Assembly (NCBI RefSeq): GCF_009729415.1
Contig: NZ_MPKW01000005.1
Coordinates: 427,343 to 491,342, forward strand
DNA length: 64,000 nucleotides
From: Mycolicibacterium sp. CBMA 234
GTDB taxonomy: Bacteria; Actinomycetota; Actinomycetes; Mycobacteriales; Mycobacteriaceae
Direction of reading: 5' to 3'
Under the pieces are notes generated by a model, which saw only the letters and a program-made list of their open reading frames with translations, did not search any database and was not told the origin of the DNA. Of the stretch, positions 52,920 through 60,999 are shown piece by piece (position 1 is the first letter of the stretch; each line of letters opens with the position of its first letter). Position numbers and translations under genes: made by a program.

Positions 52920-53777
52920 ATGAAGTCGCCGACGGCGCAGCACACCCTCAACCCGGCCATGCCCGTGTTGCAGCGGCCCGACGGGACGGTACAGATCGGG
53001 TGGGACCCGCGGCGCGCCATCGGGATTCGGCCGCCGGCCGGGCTGTCCGCCGGCGACCTGGCTCAACTGCTGCGCGGCATGCAAAGTGGCTTCGACGCTG
53101 ACGTCGTCCAGAGCGCCGCGATGGCCGCCGGCCTGTCCGACGGCGATGCGTGGGCCGGGCTGCTCAGCGCGCTGTCGGCCGCGGGCCTGTTGCAGCCATC
53201 TCCGGCCGACGAGCGGCGCGCGGTGTCCATCCGCATCCACGGCCGCGGACCGCTGTCGGACCTGCTGGCCGGCGCCCTGACGTGTTCCGGCAGCAGGGTG
53301 CGCACCAGCCGATTCGGCCACGTGGCCCGCGAAACCGCCGACCTGGTGGTGCTCTCCGACTTCCTGGTGGCCGACCGGCGCCTGGTGCGGGACCTGCACC
53401 GCGCTGGGGTACCGCACCTGCCTGTGCGGATTCGGGACGGTACCGGGCTGATCGGCCCGCTCGTGCTTCCTGGGGCAACCAGCTGTTTGAACTGTGCCGA
53501 CCTGCACCGCGGTGATCGCGACGAGTCCTGGCCAGCACTGGCCGCGCAACTCGAAGGCACCGTCGGCAGCGCCGACCGGGCCACGGTGCTTGCCACGGCA
53601 GCCGTGGCGCTCAATCAGGTGGACCAGGTGATCGACGCGATCCGCGGCGTCGGGCGCAGCGACAAACCACCCCCGACGCTCGATGCCACCCTCGAATTCG
53701 ACATCGGTTCCCGGACCACGGTCGTCCGCCGATGGTCCCGGCATCCGCAGTGCGACTGGTGCGTCCGACACGCGTGA
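52920..53777 (+). CDS. Cys4 E1/cyclodehydratase-like protein (Rv3196-like)
   Basis: Encodes 285 residues. An N-terminal winged-helix-like region (~15-95: NPAMPVLQRPDGTVQIGWDP) resembles peptide-binding domains of thiazole/oxazole-modified-peptide cyclodehydratases, and two Cys pairs, CLNC (~188) and CDWC (~280), suit a structural zinc as in E1-like C proteins. Central Rossmann-like strand IRIHGRGPLSDLLAGAL. No precursor peptide or YcaO gene lies nearby, so a stand-alone role is likely; function open. Confidence 0.75.
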   Translation: MKSPTAQHTLNPAMPVLQRPDGTVQIGWDPRRAIGIRPPAGLSAGDLAQLLRGMQSGFDADVVQSAAMAAGLSDGDAWAGLLSALSAAGLLQPSPADERRAVSIRIHGRGPLSDLLAGALTCSGSRVRTSRFGHVARETADLVVLSDFLVADRRLVRDLHRAGVPHLPVRIRDGTGLIGPLVLPGATSCLNCADLHRGDRDESWPALAAQLEGTVGSADRATVLATAAVALNQVDQVIDAIRGVGRSDKPPPTLDATLEFDIGSRTTVVRRWSRHPQCDWCVRHA

Positions 53778-53834
53778 CAACACTCGTTGCCATGTCGTGA
53801 CCGGGAGTTCTGCAACGTCGTGGATGATGTTGGC

Positions 53835-55145
53835 GTGGCTGATATCAAACGGGGCAGTGTGGCACGAAACGCGAAGCTCGCAGGCTTGGCCGGCGGCATG
53901 GCGGGACGCGCCGCGCTTGGTTTCGGCAAGCGGCTGGCGGGCAAGTCCAAGGACGAAGTCACCGCCGAGCTGATGGACAAGGCCGCACAGCAGCTGTTCA
54001 CCGTGCTGGGCGAGCTCAAGGGTGGGGCAATGAAGGTCGGGCAGGCGTTGTCCGTCATGGAGGCCGCAATCCCCGAGCAGTACGGCAAGCCGTACCGCGA
54101 GGCCCTGACCAAACTGCAGAAGGACGCCCCACCGCTGCCCGCCGCCAAGGTGCACCGCGTGCTCGACGGCCAGCTGGGCACCAAGTGGCGGGAGCGGTTC
54201 CAGTCGTTCGATGACACGCCCGTCGCGTCGGCCAGCATCGGCCAGGTGCACAAGGCGGTCTGGTCTGACGGCCGCGAGGTCGCGGTCAAGATCCAGTACC
54301 CCGGTGCCGACGAGGCGCTGCGCGCCGACCTGAAGACCATCCAGCGTCTGGTCGGGGTGTTCAAGCAACTGACCCCGGGCGCCGATGTGCAGGGCGTGGT
54401 CGACGAACTGATCGACCGCACCGAGATGGAGCTGGACTACCGACTGGAGGCCGAGAACCAGCGTGCGTTCGCCAAGGCCTACCAGGGGCACCCGCACTTC
54501 AAGGTGCCCGCCGTCGTGGCCAGCGCGCCGAAGGTCGTCATCGCGGAGTGGATGGACGGCATCCATATGTCGACGATCATCCGCGAGGGCACCGTCGAGC
54601 AGCGCGACTTGATGGGCACCCGGCTCTCCGAGCTGACATTCGACGCGCCGGCCCGCCTGGAGATCATGCACGGCGATACCCACCCCGGAAACTTCATGCT
54701 GCTGCCCGACGGGCGGATGGGCGTCATCGACTTCGGTGCGGTGGCGCCGCTGCCCGGTGGGCTGCCGACCGCGATCGGCGCGATGATCAGACTGGCCCGG
54801 GACAAGAACTACGACGAACTGCTGCCGTTGATGGAGGATGCCGGATTCATCCAGCCGGGCGAGCAGGTCCCGACCTTTGAGGTCGACAACATGCTGCGGC
54901 AGTACGTCGAACCGATCCAGACCGACGTCTTCCACTACACGCGCCGCTGGATCATGAAGATGGCCGCGGGGCAGCTGGACAACGGCGTGAACCAGATAAA
55001 GATGGCTCGGCAACTCGACATGCCGCCGAACCTGATCATCCCGCTGCGGGTGATCGCGTCGACCGTCGCTATCTGTTGTCAGCTGGATGCGCACGTCCCC
55101 GTGAAAGCCATTGCGCTGGAACTGGTTCCAGGGTTCGCGGCGTAG
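53835..55145 (+). CDS. ABC1/UbiB-family atypical kinase (Rv3197-like)
   Basis: Encodes 436 residues from the GTG at 53835 (VADIKRG). ABC1 hallmarks: KxGQ in GGAMKVGQALS (~60-70), the Ala-rich loop PVASASIGQVHKA (~131), VAVKIQYPG (~152), catalytic MHGDTHPGNFML (~278) and IDFGA (~298). UbiB/ADCK proteins bind ATP and support quinone or lipid metabolism. The M. tuberculosis homologue has been linked to macrolide tolerance; it lies next to whiB7 as here. Confidence 0.9.
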   Translation: MADIKRGSVARNAKLAGLAGGMAGRAALGFGKRLAGKSKDEVTAELMDKAAQQLFTVLGELKGGAMKVGQALSVMEAAIPEQYGKPYREALTKLQKDAPPLPAAKVHRVLDGQLGTKWRERFQSFDDTPVASASIGQVHKAVWSDGREVAVKIQYPGADEALRADLKTIQRLVGVFKQLTPGADVQGVVDELIDRTEMELDYRLEAENQRAFAKAYQGHPHFKVPAVVASAPKVVIAEWMDGIHMSTIIREGTVEQRDLMGTRLSELTFDAPARLEIMHGDTHPGNFMLLPDGRMGVIDFGAVAPLPGGLPTAIGAMIRLARDKNYDELLPLMEDAGFIQPGEQVPTFEVDNMLRQYVEPIQTDVFHYTRRWIMKMAAGQLDNGVNQIKMARQLDMPPNLIIPLRVIASTVAICCQLDAHVPVKAIALELVPGFAA

Positions 55146-55153
55146 CATTCCCT

Positions 55154-55214
55154 CGCGAGCAGACGCAAAACTGTCCTGAATCAACGGTTTTCGACAGTTT
55201 TACGTCTGCTCGCG
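55154..55214. repeat. 61-bp palindrome between ABC1 kinase and whiB7
   Basis: CGCGAGCAGACGCAAAACTG.. (55154-55175) and its complement (55193-55214) pair over 22 bp with a single mismatch around a 17-nt loop. It fills the gap of the two convergent genes and should terminate both. The CGCGAGCAGACG unit is one I recall as recurring between mycobacterial genes, so it may belong to a dispersed palindromic repeat family. Confidence 0.75.
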
Positions 55215-55224
55215 GGAAGTGTGG

Positions 55225-55488
55225 CTAGGCGGCGACGACGTCCTTGCGCGGACGGCCACGCGGCCGCTTGCGCGCAATGACGGTGCCCCGCTCAAGAATC
55301 TCCCCGCCCCAAACACCCCACGGCTCTTCACGTTCCAGCGCCTCATTGAGGCACTGCAGCCGGATCGGGCAATCGGCGCACAGCGCCTTGGCCTGCTCGA
55401 GCTGAGTGGGGCTGTCGGCGAACCACATATCTGGGTCGCCGACATGACATGGCACGGCCAGCCTTTGTCGGCAAGTCTGGCTAGACAT
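55225..55488 (-). CDS. whiB7: WhiB7 transcriptional regulator
   Basis: Encodes 87 residues from the ATG at 55488 (MSSQTCRQRL); ATGs upstream (e.g. 55515) are possible. Iron-sulfur cysteines: CHVGDPDMWF, CADC, and RLQC (C-x2-C-x5-C at the second set). WGVWGGE is the SigA-binding turn, and RPRGRPRKD at the end is the AT-hook that reads AT-rich promoters. WhiB7 activates intrinsic antibiotic-resistance genes and its own promoter. Its mRNA has a leader of about 480 nt with an uORF and attenuator. Confidence 0.95.
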   Translation of the reverse strand: MSSQTCRQRLAVPCHVGDPDMWFADSPTQLEQAKALCADCPIRLQCLNEALEREEPWGVWGGEILERGTVIARKRPRGRPRKDVVAA

Positions 55489-55574
55489 GTCCTCATCACC
55501 TACTTTCCTGGTCATCTTGCGTCTCATCTGTGTGTGATGGATCGGTGACCAGGCGGTGGTTTTGAGGTTGTGCC

Positions 55575-55618
55575 CCAAAAACTTTGGCCACGGATCCGGT
55601 GGTTTCGGGTCCGTGGCC
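55575..55618 (-). promoter_or_regulatory. Transcription attenuator in whiB7 leader
   Basis: On the minus strand GGCCACGGACCC (55618-55607) pairs with GGATCCGTGGCC (55597-55586): 12 bp with one G-U, 9-nt loop. It is followed by AAAG and five T residues, the form of an intrinsic terminator, inside the leader between the uORF stop and the whiB7 start. WhiB7 expression is known to be controlled by attenuation of this kind. Confidence 0.82.
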
Positions 55619-55640
55619 AGGTGGCATTCGTGGGCTCTAC

Positions 55641-55901
55641 CTAAGTAGTGCCCCGATTCACGGACGCGAAGATCTTGGCGGTGTGCTTGTGCTGCGGAAT
55701 ATCGGCGACATGTCCGGCCGTCGCGAGACGTGCCGCCGGCATAGCGGCGGCTGCGGCTGCAGCGGGAACGGCGGGAACATCAACGATCTGGCGCCAGCCA
55801 AAGCCGACGCGCGATACACCCGCATACGCGACAGCGCCAAAGGGCGCGCGCGAGCCACCGACAGCGAGGACAGCGCCTCGGGACGAGTCAAAACTGATCA
55901 T
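55641..55901 (-). CDS. Alanine-rich upstream ORF in whiB7 leader
   Basis: Encodes 86 residues (MISFDSSRGAVLAVGG...) from an ATG at 55901 with GAGGAGG eight nt upstream, a much stronger ribosome site than that of whiB7. The middle part is VPAVPAAAAAAAMPAARLA: seven consecutive Ala codons (55743-55763, mixed GCT/GCA/GCC) within a run of small residues. The stop is 22 nt before the attenuator stem. It is probably a regulatory leader ORF: stalled or slowed translation would change leader folding and let RNA polymerase reach whiB7. Confidence 0.75.
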   Translation of the reverse strand: MISFDSSRGAVLAVGGSRAPFGAVAYAGVSRVGFGWRQIVDVPAVPAAAAAAAMPAARLATAGHVADIPQHKHTAKIFASVNRGTT

Positions 55902-55972
55902 CGGGGCCACCTCCTCAGCGGTCGACAGCGGATTCACACTTCATGAATTCGCGAGATTTTGTTGCGGCTTCG

Positions 55973-56012
55973 AGGTTAGACGCTACCACCAGAAATCGAC
56001 AAGCGATTTTTT
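55973..56012 (-). promoter_or_regulatory. whiB7: whiB7 promoter with AT-rich activator element
   Basis: On the minus strand an A-run AAAAAATCG (56012-56004) lies just upstream of TTGTCG (-35, 56002-55997), an 18-nt spacer, and TAACCT (-10, 55978-55973). This is the known layout of WhiB7-dependent promoters, where the AT-hook of WhiB7 binds next to the -35 box. Predicted start about 55966. Confidence 0.82.
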
Positions 56013-56063
56013 GACCAGCGGTTTTGGCGCAATTTGCGTCATGTTTGGCGCAAATTGTGTGCG

Positions 56064-58175
56064 CTATCGGGACGTGTTCACCAATGCCAGGACATCGGGG
56101 CCGTACTGCTCCAGCTTGCGCGCCCCGATTCCGGGAATGGCCACCAACGCGGCATTGTCGGCCGGCAAGGCCTCGGCAATGGCGATCAACGTGTTGTCCG
56201 TGAACACCACATACGCCGGCACCTTCATCTCCTGAGAGGTGCGCAGCCGCCATTCCTTGAGCCGGCCGAGCAGGTCCTCGTCGAGGTTCGAGGGGCAGGA
56301 CTCGCACCGGCGGAGCAGGATGGCCGTCGACGTCGTCAACGCCGAATTACAGACCCGGCAGCGCGGGGCGGGGCCCCGCTTACGTTGAGCCTGTTGGGGT
56401 TCCCGTCGGCTCTGCGGCGTCAGCCCGTTCAGGAACCGCGACGGCTTGCGGCTCTGCCGTCCACCGGCAGCCCGCGCCAGCGCCCAGGAAATGGTTAAAT
56501 ACACTCTGGCCCTGGTGATTCCGACGTAGAAGAGCCGCCGCTCCTCCTCGACCGGTTCACTGTCCGCGCCGTGCGACAGCGCGTGCGAAATGGGTAGCGT
56601 GCCGTCCACCAACCCGACGAGGAACACCGCATCCCACTCAAGGCCTTTCGCGGCATGCAGCGACGCCAGGGTCACGCCCTGCACCACGGGTGGGTGCCGC
56701 GAGTCGGCGCGTTGGCGTAGCTCGACGAGTAGCGCATTCAGGTCCAGGTTGGAGCGAGCCGCGACTTCCTGTTCGACCAATTCGACCAAGGCCAGCAACG
56801 CATCCCAGCGTTCCCGCGCCTTGGTGCCCGACGGCGGCTCCGCGGTCAGGCCCAATGGTTCCAGCAGATCGCGCACCAGCTGTGGCAGTTCGGTGCCGGC
56901 CACGTCGCCCTGGTGGTTGGCGGCGCGCTGCAACGTCAACAGGCCCTGACGAATTTCCTGACGGCTGAAGAAGCCCTCGCCGCCGCGCACTTGGAACGCC
57001 ACCCCGGCCGCGGTGAGCGCCTCCTCGTACACCTCCGACTGCGCGTTGATGCGATACAGCACCGCGATTTCCGAAGGGGCCGTACCGGATTGGATGAGCT
57101 TCTTGATGGCCGCGGCCACCGCGTTGGCTTCGGCAACCTCGTCGGGATACTCCCGAAACAGCGGTTTGGGCCCGGGATCGCGCTGTCCGATGAGTTGCAG
57201 GCGGCTGGACGCCATCCGGCCACCGGCCGCGGAGATCACCTGGTTGGCCAGTGACACCACCTGCGGCGTGCTGCGGTAGTCGCGCTCTAGGCGGATCAGC
57301 GCCGCGTCGGGGAAGCGCCGGGAGAAGTCCAGCAGGTACTGCGGCGTGGCGCCGGTGAACGAGTAGATGGTCTGGTTGGCGTCACCCACCACCGTCAGAT
57401 CGTCCCGCTCCCCGACCCAGGCATTGAGCACCCGCTGCTGAAGCGGGGTGACGTCCTGGTACTCGTCGACGACGAAGCAGCGGTACCGGTCCCGGAACTC
57501 ACCGGCGACGGCGGTGTCGTTCTCGATCGCGGCGGCGGTGTGCAGCAGCAGGTCGTCGAAGTCCAGCAGCGCCGAGCCGTCCCGGCGGGCCTTGAGGGCC
57601 TCGTAGCCGGCGTACACCGCGGCGACCTTGGCCGCGTCGAGCGGAATGTCCCGCTCGATCTCGCCGACTCGCTGCGGGTACAACTCGGGGCTGACCAACG
57701 ACGATTTGGCCCACTCGATCTCACCCGCGAGGTCACGCACGTCGTCGGTGCTGGCCTGGATGCCCGCCCGGTTCGCGGCCTGCGCGACCACGGCGAACTT
57801 GCTGTCCAGCAATTCCCAGCCGGTGTCGCCGACCACCCGGGGCCAGAAGTAGCGCAGCTGGCGCAGTGCCGCGGCGTGGAAGGTCATGGCCTGCACAGCG
57901 CCGGTGCCTTGGGCGCCGTCGACCTCGTTCTCCAGGCTGCGGAGCCGACCGCGCATCTCCCCTGCGGCCCGCTGTGTGAACGTCACAGCCAGCACCTGGC
58001 TCGGAGCGATATGGCCGGCGGCCACCAGATACGCAATGCGCCTGGTGATGGTCCGAGTCTTGCCGGTGCCGGCGCCGGCGAGCACACATACGGGGCCACG
58101 GGGCGCGAGGACGGCCTCACGCTGTTCGTCGTCGAGGTCCTCGAGGAGTGCGGACGGCGGGGCCTCGGCTGGCAT
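56064..58175 (-). CDS. uvrD2: UvrD2-type SF1 DNA helicase
   Basis: Encodes 703 residues from the ATG at 58175; upstream in-frame starts exist. Walker A AGAGTGKT (~32), Walker B VVDEYQD (~235), [14 protein letters not shown] (~263), [13 protein letters not shown] (~500), YVGITRAR (~545). A tetracysteine zinc motif CRVC...CESC (~592-612) and a C-terminal HRDC domain (~625-700) identify UvrD2, an essential 3'-5' helicase in mycobacteria. Its own stop is just upstream of the whiB7 promoter. Confidence 0.93.
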   Translation of the reverse strand: MPAEAPPSALLEDLDDEQREAVLAPRGPVCVLAGAGTGKTRTITRRIAYLVAAGHIAPSQVLAVTFTQRAAGEMRGRLRSLENEVDGAQGTGAVQAMTFHAAALRQLRYFWPRVVGDTGWELLDSKFAVVAQAANRAGIQASTDDVRDLAGEIEWAKSSLVSPELYPQRVGEIERDIPLDAAKVAAVYAGYEALKARRDGSALLDFDDLLLHTAAAIENDTAVAGEFRDRYRCFVVDEYQDVTPLQQRVLNAWVGERDDLTVVGDANQTIYSFTGATPQYLLDFSRRFPDAALIRLERDYRSTPQVVSLANQVISAAGGRMASSRLQLIGQRDPGPKPLFREYPDEVAEANAVAAAIKKLIQSGTAPSEIAVLYRINAQSEVYEEALTAAGVAFQVRGGEGFFSRQEIRQGLLTLQRAANHQGDVAGTELPQLVRDLLEPLGLTAEPPSGTKARERWDALLALVELVEQEVAARSNLDLNALLVELRQRADSRHPPVVQGVTLASLHAAKGLEWDAVFLVGLVDGTLPISHALSHGADSEPVEEERRLFYVGITRARVYLTISWALARAAGGRQSRKPSRFLNGLTPQSRREPQQAQRKRGPAPRCRVCNSALTTSTAILLRRCESCPSNLDEDLLGRLKEWRLRTSQEMKVPAYVVFTDNTLIAIAEALPADNAALVAIPGIGARKLEQYGPDVLALVNTSR

Positions 58176-58282
58176 GGTCCCCATCATGGCAGCTGGGGGT
58201 GACACGTCTGAGAGCCGACCATGTGACGTAGTCGACACCCCTGGGCGGCATGACGCGGCGATCGGATACGTTGGGTCGCGTT

Positions 58283-58519
58283 ATGAGTGCACTGATCATG
58301 TACAGCACGACCTGGTGTGGCTACTGCAAGCGGCTCAAGACCGCGCTGAAGGCCGAAGGCATCGCGTACACCGAGGTCGACATTGAACACGACATGGACG
58401 CCGCGAAGTTCGTGATGTCGGTCAACGGCGGCAACCAGACGGTGCCGACGGTGAAGTTCCCGGACGGGACCGCCTTGACGAACCCGACCATCAAGGACGT
58501 CAAAGCCAAGCTGCGTTAG
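58283..58519 (+). CDS. mrx1: Mycoredoxin-1
   Basis: Encodes 78 residues from the ATG at 58283. Glutaredoxin fold with the CGYC active site (~11-14), cis-Pro QTVPTVKF (~54) and terminal helix NPTIKDVKAKLR. Mrx1 reduces mycothiol mixed disulfides. Position next to uvrD2 and nudC matches Rv3198A. The start is close to a TACGTT -10-like box, so the mRNA leader is very short. Confidence 0.93.
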   Translation: MSALIMYSTTWCGYCKRLKTALKAEGIAYTEVDIEHDMDAAKFVMSVNGGNQTVPTVKFPDGTALTNPTIKDVKAKLR

Positions 58520-58525
58520 GCGAAA

Positions 58526-59443
58526 TTACTGAGCGGCCCAGGATTCGATGATCTCGCGGGCGATGGAGATGGAGCCGGGCAGCAGCAGCCGCGAGTCTGA
58601 CGCGCTGTTCCAGTCACCGTGCTCCAGCGCTTCGCGCACCTCCGCCCGGGTGAACCACTCGGCCTCGGCGATCTCGCCGTCGTTGAACGAGAACGGCTGC
58701 TCCGGATCGCCGATGGCGTGGAAGCCGACCATCAGCGAACGCGGGAACGGCCAAGGCTGACTGCCCAGGTACTTGACGTCGGTGACGGTCAGGCCGATCT
58801 CCTCGGAGATCTCGCGCACCGCGCACGATTCGAACGACTCGCCGGCTTCCACAAAGCCGGCCAGCAGCGAGAACAACCGCTCCGGCCAGTTGGTCTGACG
58901 GGCCAGCACTGCGCGGTCGTGTCCGTCGTGCACCAGGCAGATGATGGCCGGGTCGATGCGCGGGAATTCTTCGTGACCGCCGAGCTGATTGACCCGCGCC
59001 CAGCCACCCTTGGCCGACTTGGTCGGAGCGCCGTCGATGGCGCTGAACCGGGCGCTGTCATGCCAGTTCAGCAGTGCCGTCGCGGTCGACACCAGTTGTG
59101 CGCTGATGTCGTCGAAGATGGTCCCCGCGCGGCGCAGGTCCAAGACCTCAACCTCGGCGTCGCCGGGGTCCTCCAACGCGGCACGCGCGCCCCACACATG
59201 GCGGCCGTCGGGCATCCGCCCCAGGAACACCGCGTGCTCGTCGGGCTTGTCGCCGAGTTCCGCCGCGCTGCCGAGCACCACCTTGCCGCCGGAGATCAGC
59301 ACCTGATTACGCCGGTCGACGCGCAGCAGCAGCGCGTCTTTCCATCCCGCGATCGCGGCGTCGACGTCAGTGCGCAGCATGTCGGCGCGGTCGGCACCGA
59401 CCCGCGAGAGCAACGGAACATTGCGGAGACTGAAATCGGTCAT
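58526..59443 (-). CDS. nudC: NudC-type NADH pyrophosphatase / decapping Nudix hydrolase
   Basis: Encodes 305 residues. Nudix box GFVEAGESFESCAVREISEE (~193-212) and the NudC signature SQPWPFPRS (~227-235). The N-terminal domain is of the NudC type; the four zinc cysteines of E. coli NudC are not seen, as in other actinobacterial homologues. It hydrolyses NAD(H) and NAD-capped RNA. Overlaps none; 6 nt from the convergent mrx1. Confidence 0.92.
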   Translation of the reverse strand: MTDFSLRNVPLLSRVGADRADMLRTDVDAAIAGWKDALLLRVDRRNQVLISGGKVVLGSAAELGDKPDEHAVFLGRMPDGRHVWGARAALEDPGDAEVEVLDLRRAGTIFDDISAQLVSTATALLNWHDSARFSAIDGAPTKSAKGGWARVNQLGGHEEFPRIDPAIICLVHDGHDRAVLARQTNWPERLFSLLAGFVEAGESFESCAVREISEEIGLTVTDVKYLGSQPWPFPRSLMVGFHAIGDPEQPFSFNDGEIAEAEWFTRAEVREALEHGDWNSASDSRLLLPGSISIAREIIESWAAQ

Positions 59444-59451
59444 GGGTCGCC

Positions 59452-60504
59452 TTACCGTTCGACTTCGGCGTTGCGGATGTAGAGCAGCCGGTCCCCGGCG
59501 GTCAGGGCGTCCACCTCAGGTGCATCGACGCGCAGCAGCTGACCGTCGCGCACCACCCCGAGCACGATGTCCGACAGGTGCCGCGGCGAGCCGCCCAGTT
59601 CCTTGGCCTCGACCTCGCGCTCGGAGATCGCGAATCCGGCGTCCGGCGTGAGCAGATCCTCGACCATTTCCACCACGCTCGGGGTCTGGGTCGCGATGCC
59701 CAGCAGCCGGCCGGCTGTCTCCGAAGACACCACCGTCGAGTCAGCACCGGACTGCCGCAGCAGGTGCTGATTCTCGGCCTCGCGCGCCGAGGCGATGATC
59801 TTGGCTTTGGGCGCGACTTCCCGCGCAGTAAGCGTCACCAGCACCGCGGTGGCGTCCTTGTCGGTCGCCACCACGATGGACTTCGCGTGCTGGGCGCCCG
59901 CCAGGCGCAACACCTCCGACTTGGTGGCGTCACCGACCACGGTGACCAGTCCAGCCGCCCGCGCCCGGTCCAGGGCCGCGGGGTTCTCGTCGACGACGAC
60001 GATGTCTCCGGGTGCGACCTCGTCACCGACCATGGCCGTGACCGCAGTACGGCCCTTTGTCCCATAGCCGACGACGATGGTGTGGTTGCGCACAGTGCTC
60101 CTCCATCGCTGAATCTTCAAGGCCTGACGCGACTGCGTCGTGAGCGTCTCGACCGTCGTACCGATGAGGACGATCAGGAATGCGACGCGCATCGGGGTGA
60201 TCACCAGGACGTTCACCAGCCGAGCGCTGGGTGTGTACGGCGTGATGTCGCCGTAGCCGGTAGTCGACAGCGACACCGTGGCGTAGTACACGCAGTCCAG
60301 GAACGACATCTGGTTTTCCTGGACGTCCCGGTAGCCGTCGCGGTCGATGTACACAACGAGTACGGCTGCGGCGAGCACCAACAGTGCGTAGACGAGTCGG
60401 CGCGCGATCTTGCGGCTGGGACTGACAAATCGCTCTGGGATGCGCAGGACGTCAACCAGATCCGCGTTCTGTCGGCTGGTGAGGTTCTGCTCCATGGCGG
60501 CCAT
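59452..60504 (-). CDS. Two-helix potassium channel with RCK domain (Rv3200c-like)
   Basis: Encodes 350 residues from the ATG at 60504 (MAAMEQNL); GTG at 60531 and ATG at 60495 are alternatives. Two membrane helices (~35-52 and ~100-118) flank a pore loop with selectivity filter TTGYGD (~80). The cytosolic RCK/TrkA-N domain starts with VVGYGTKG (~143) and holds NAD-binding-like VVVDENP; TrkA-C follows at ~265-345. Likely a ligand-gated K+ channel. 8 nt from nudC, so co-transcribed. Confidence 0.9.
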   Translation of the reverse strand: MAAMEQNLTSRQNADLVDVLRIPERFVSPSRKIARRLVYALLVLAAAVLVVYIDRDGYRDVQENQMSFLDCVYYATVSLSTTGYGDITPYTPSARLVNVLVITPMRVAFLIVLIGTTVETLTTQSRQALKIQRWRSTVRNHTIVVGYGTKGRTAVTAMVGDEVAPGDIVVVDENPAALDRARAAGLVTVVGDATKSEVLRLAGAQHAKSIVVATDKDATAVLVTLTAREVAPKAKIIASAREAENQHLLRQSGADSTVVSSETAGRLLGIATQTPSVVEMVEDLLTPDAGFAISEREVEAKELGGSPRHLSDIVLGVVRDGQLLRVDAPEVDALTAGDRLLYIRNAEVER

Positions 60505-60591
60505 CCGGCGCGACAATCTAACGCGAGCCACGACGAGCCAATATCTGGCAGAGGCTCACCACGGGACGGCTCAGCACAGCACTATGTAACC

Positions 60592-60999
60592 ATGACCGCC
60601 CCCAGCACCCTGGAGAACACCACCCGCAGCCAAGCCACCGCATACCGAATGGGCGCACTGCTCGTCGGCATGGGCGCACTGCATTTCGTGGCACCCAAGC
60701 CGTTCGACGGCATCGTTCCGGAAGAACTGCCCGGCAGTGCCCGGTTCTACACCTACGCCTCGGGAGTCGGCGAAGTCGTCACCGGCGCCGCGCTCCTGGT
60801 CCCGCGTACCCGCAGACTGGGTGCGCTGGCCGCTGTCGCGCTGTTCGTCAGTGTGTTCCCCGCGAACATCAACATGGTCCGGCTGTGGTGGCCCAAGGGC
60901 TGGGCGGCGCGCATCGCCGCGCTGGCCCGACTGCCGCTGCAGGTACCCATGGTGACCACCGCGCTCAAGATCTACCGCAACTCACCCGGCGTGAACTAG
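60592..60999 (+). CDS. DoxX-like membrane protein
   Basis: Encodes 135 residues with four membrane helices (~20-38, ~55-75, ~82-100, ~108-128). FVAPKPFDGIVPEELPG and the helical pattern fit DoxX/DUF4267-like small membrane proteins. Function unknown. Divergent from the K+ channel gene; its last 18 nt overlap the convergent adnB end. Confidence 0.72.
   Translation: MTAPSTLENTTRSQATAYRMGALLVGMGALHFVAPKPFDGIVPEELPGSARFYTYASGVGEVVTGAALLVPRTRRLGALAAVALFVSVFPANINMVRLWWPKGWAARIAALARLPLQVPMVTTALKIYRNSPGVN

Noticed and set aside
52809..55184. A 791-codon minus-strand frame opposite the E1-like and ABC1 genes
   Set aside because: Covers two well-supported plus-strand genes and has no recognisable domain.
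55489..55620. Second leader ORF starting at the ATG near 55626 and ending at the whiB7 start
   Set aside because: It spans the attenuator itself and has no good ribosome site; the Ala-rich ORF upstream is far better supported.
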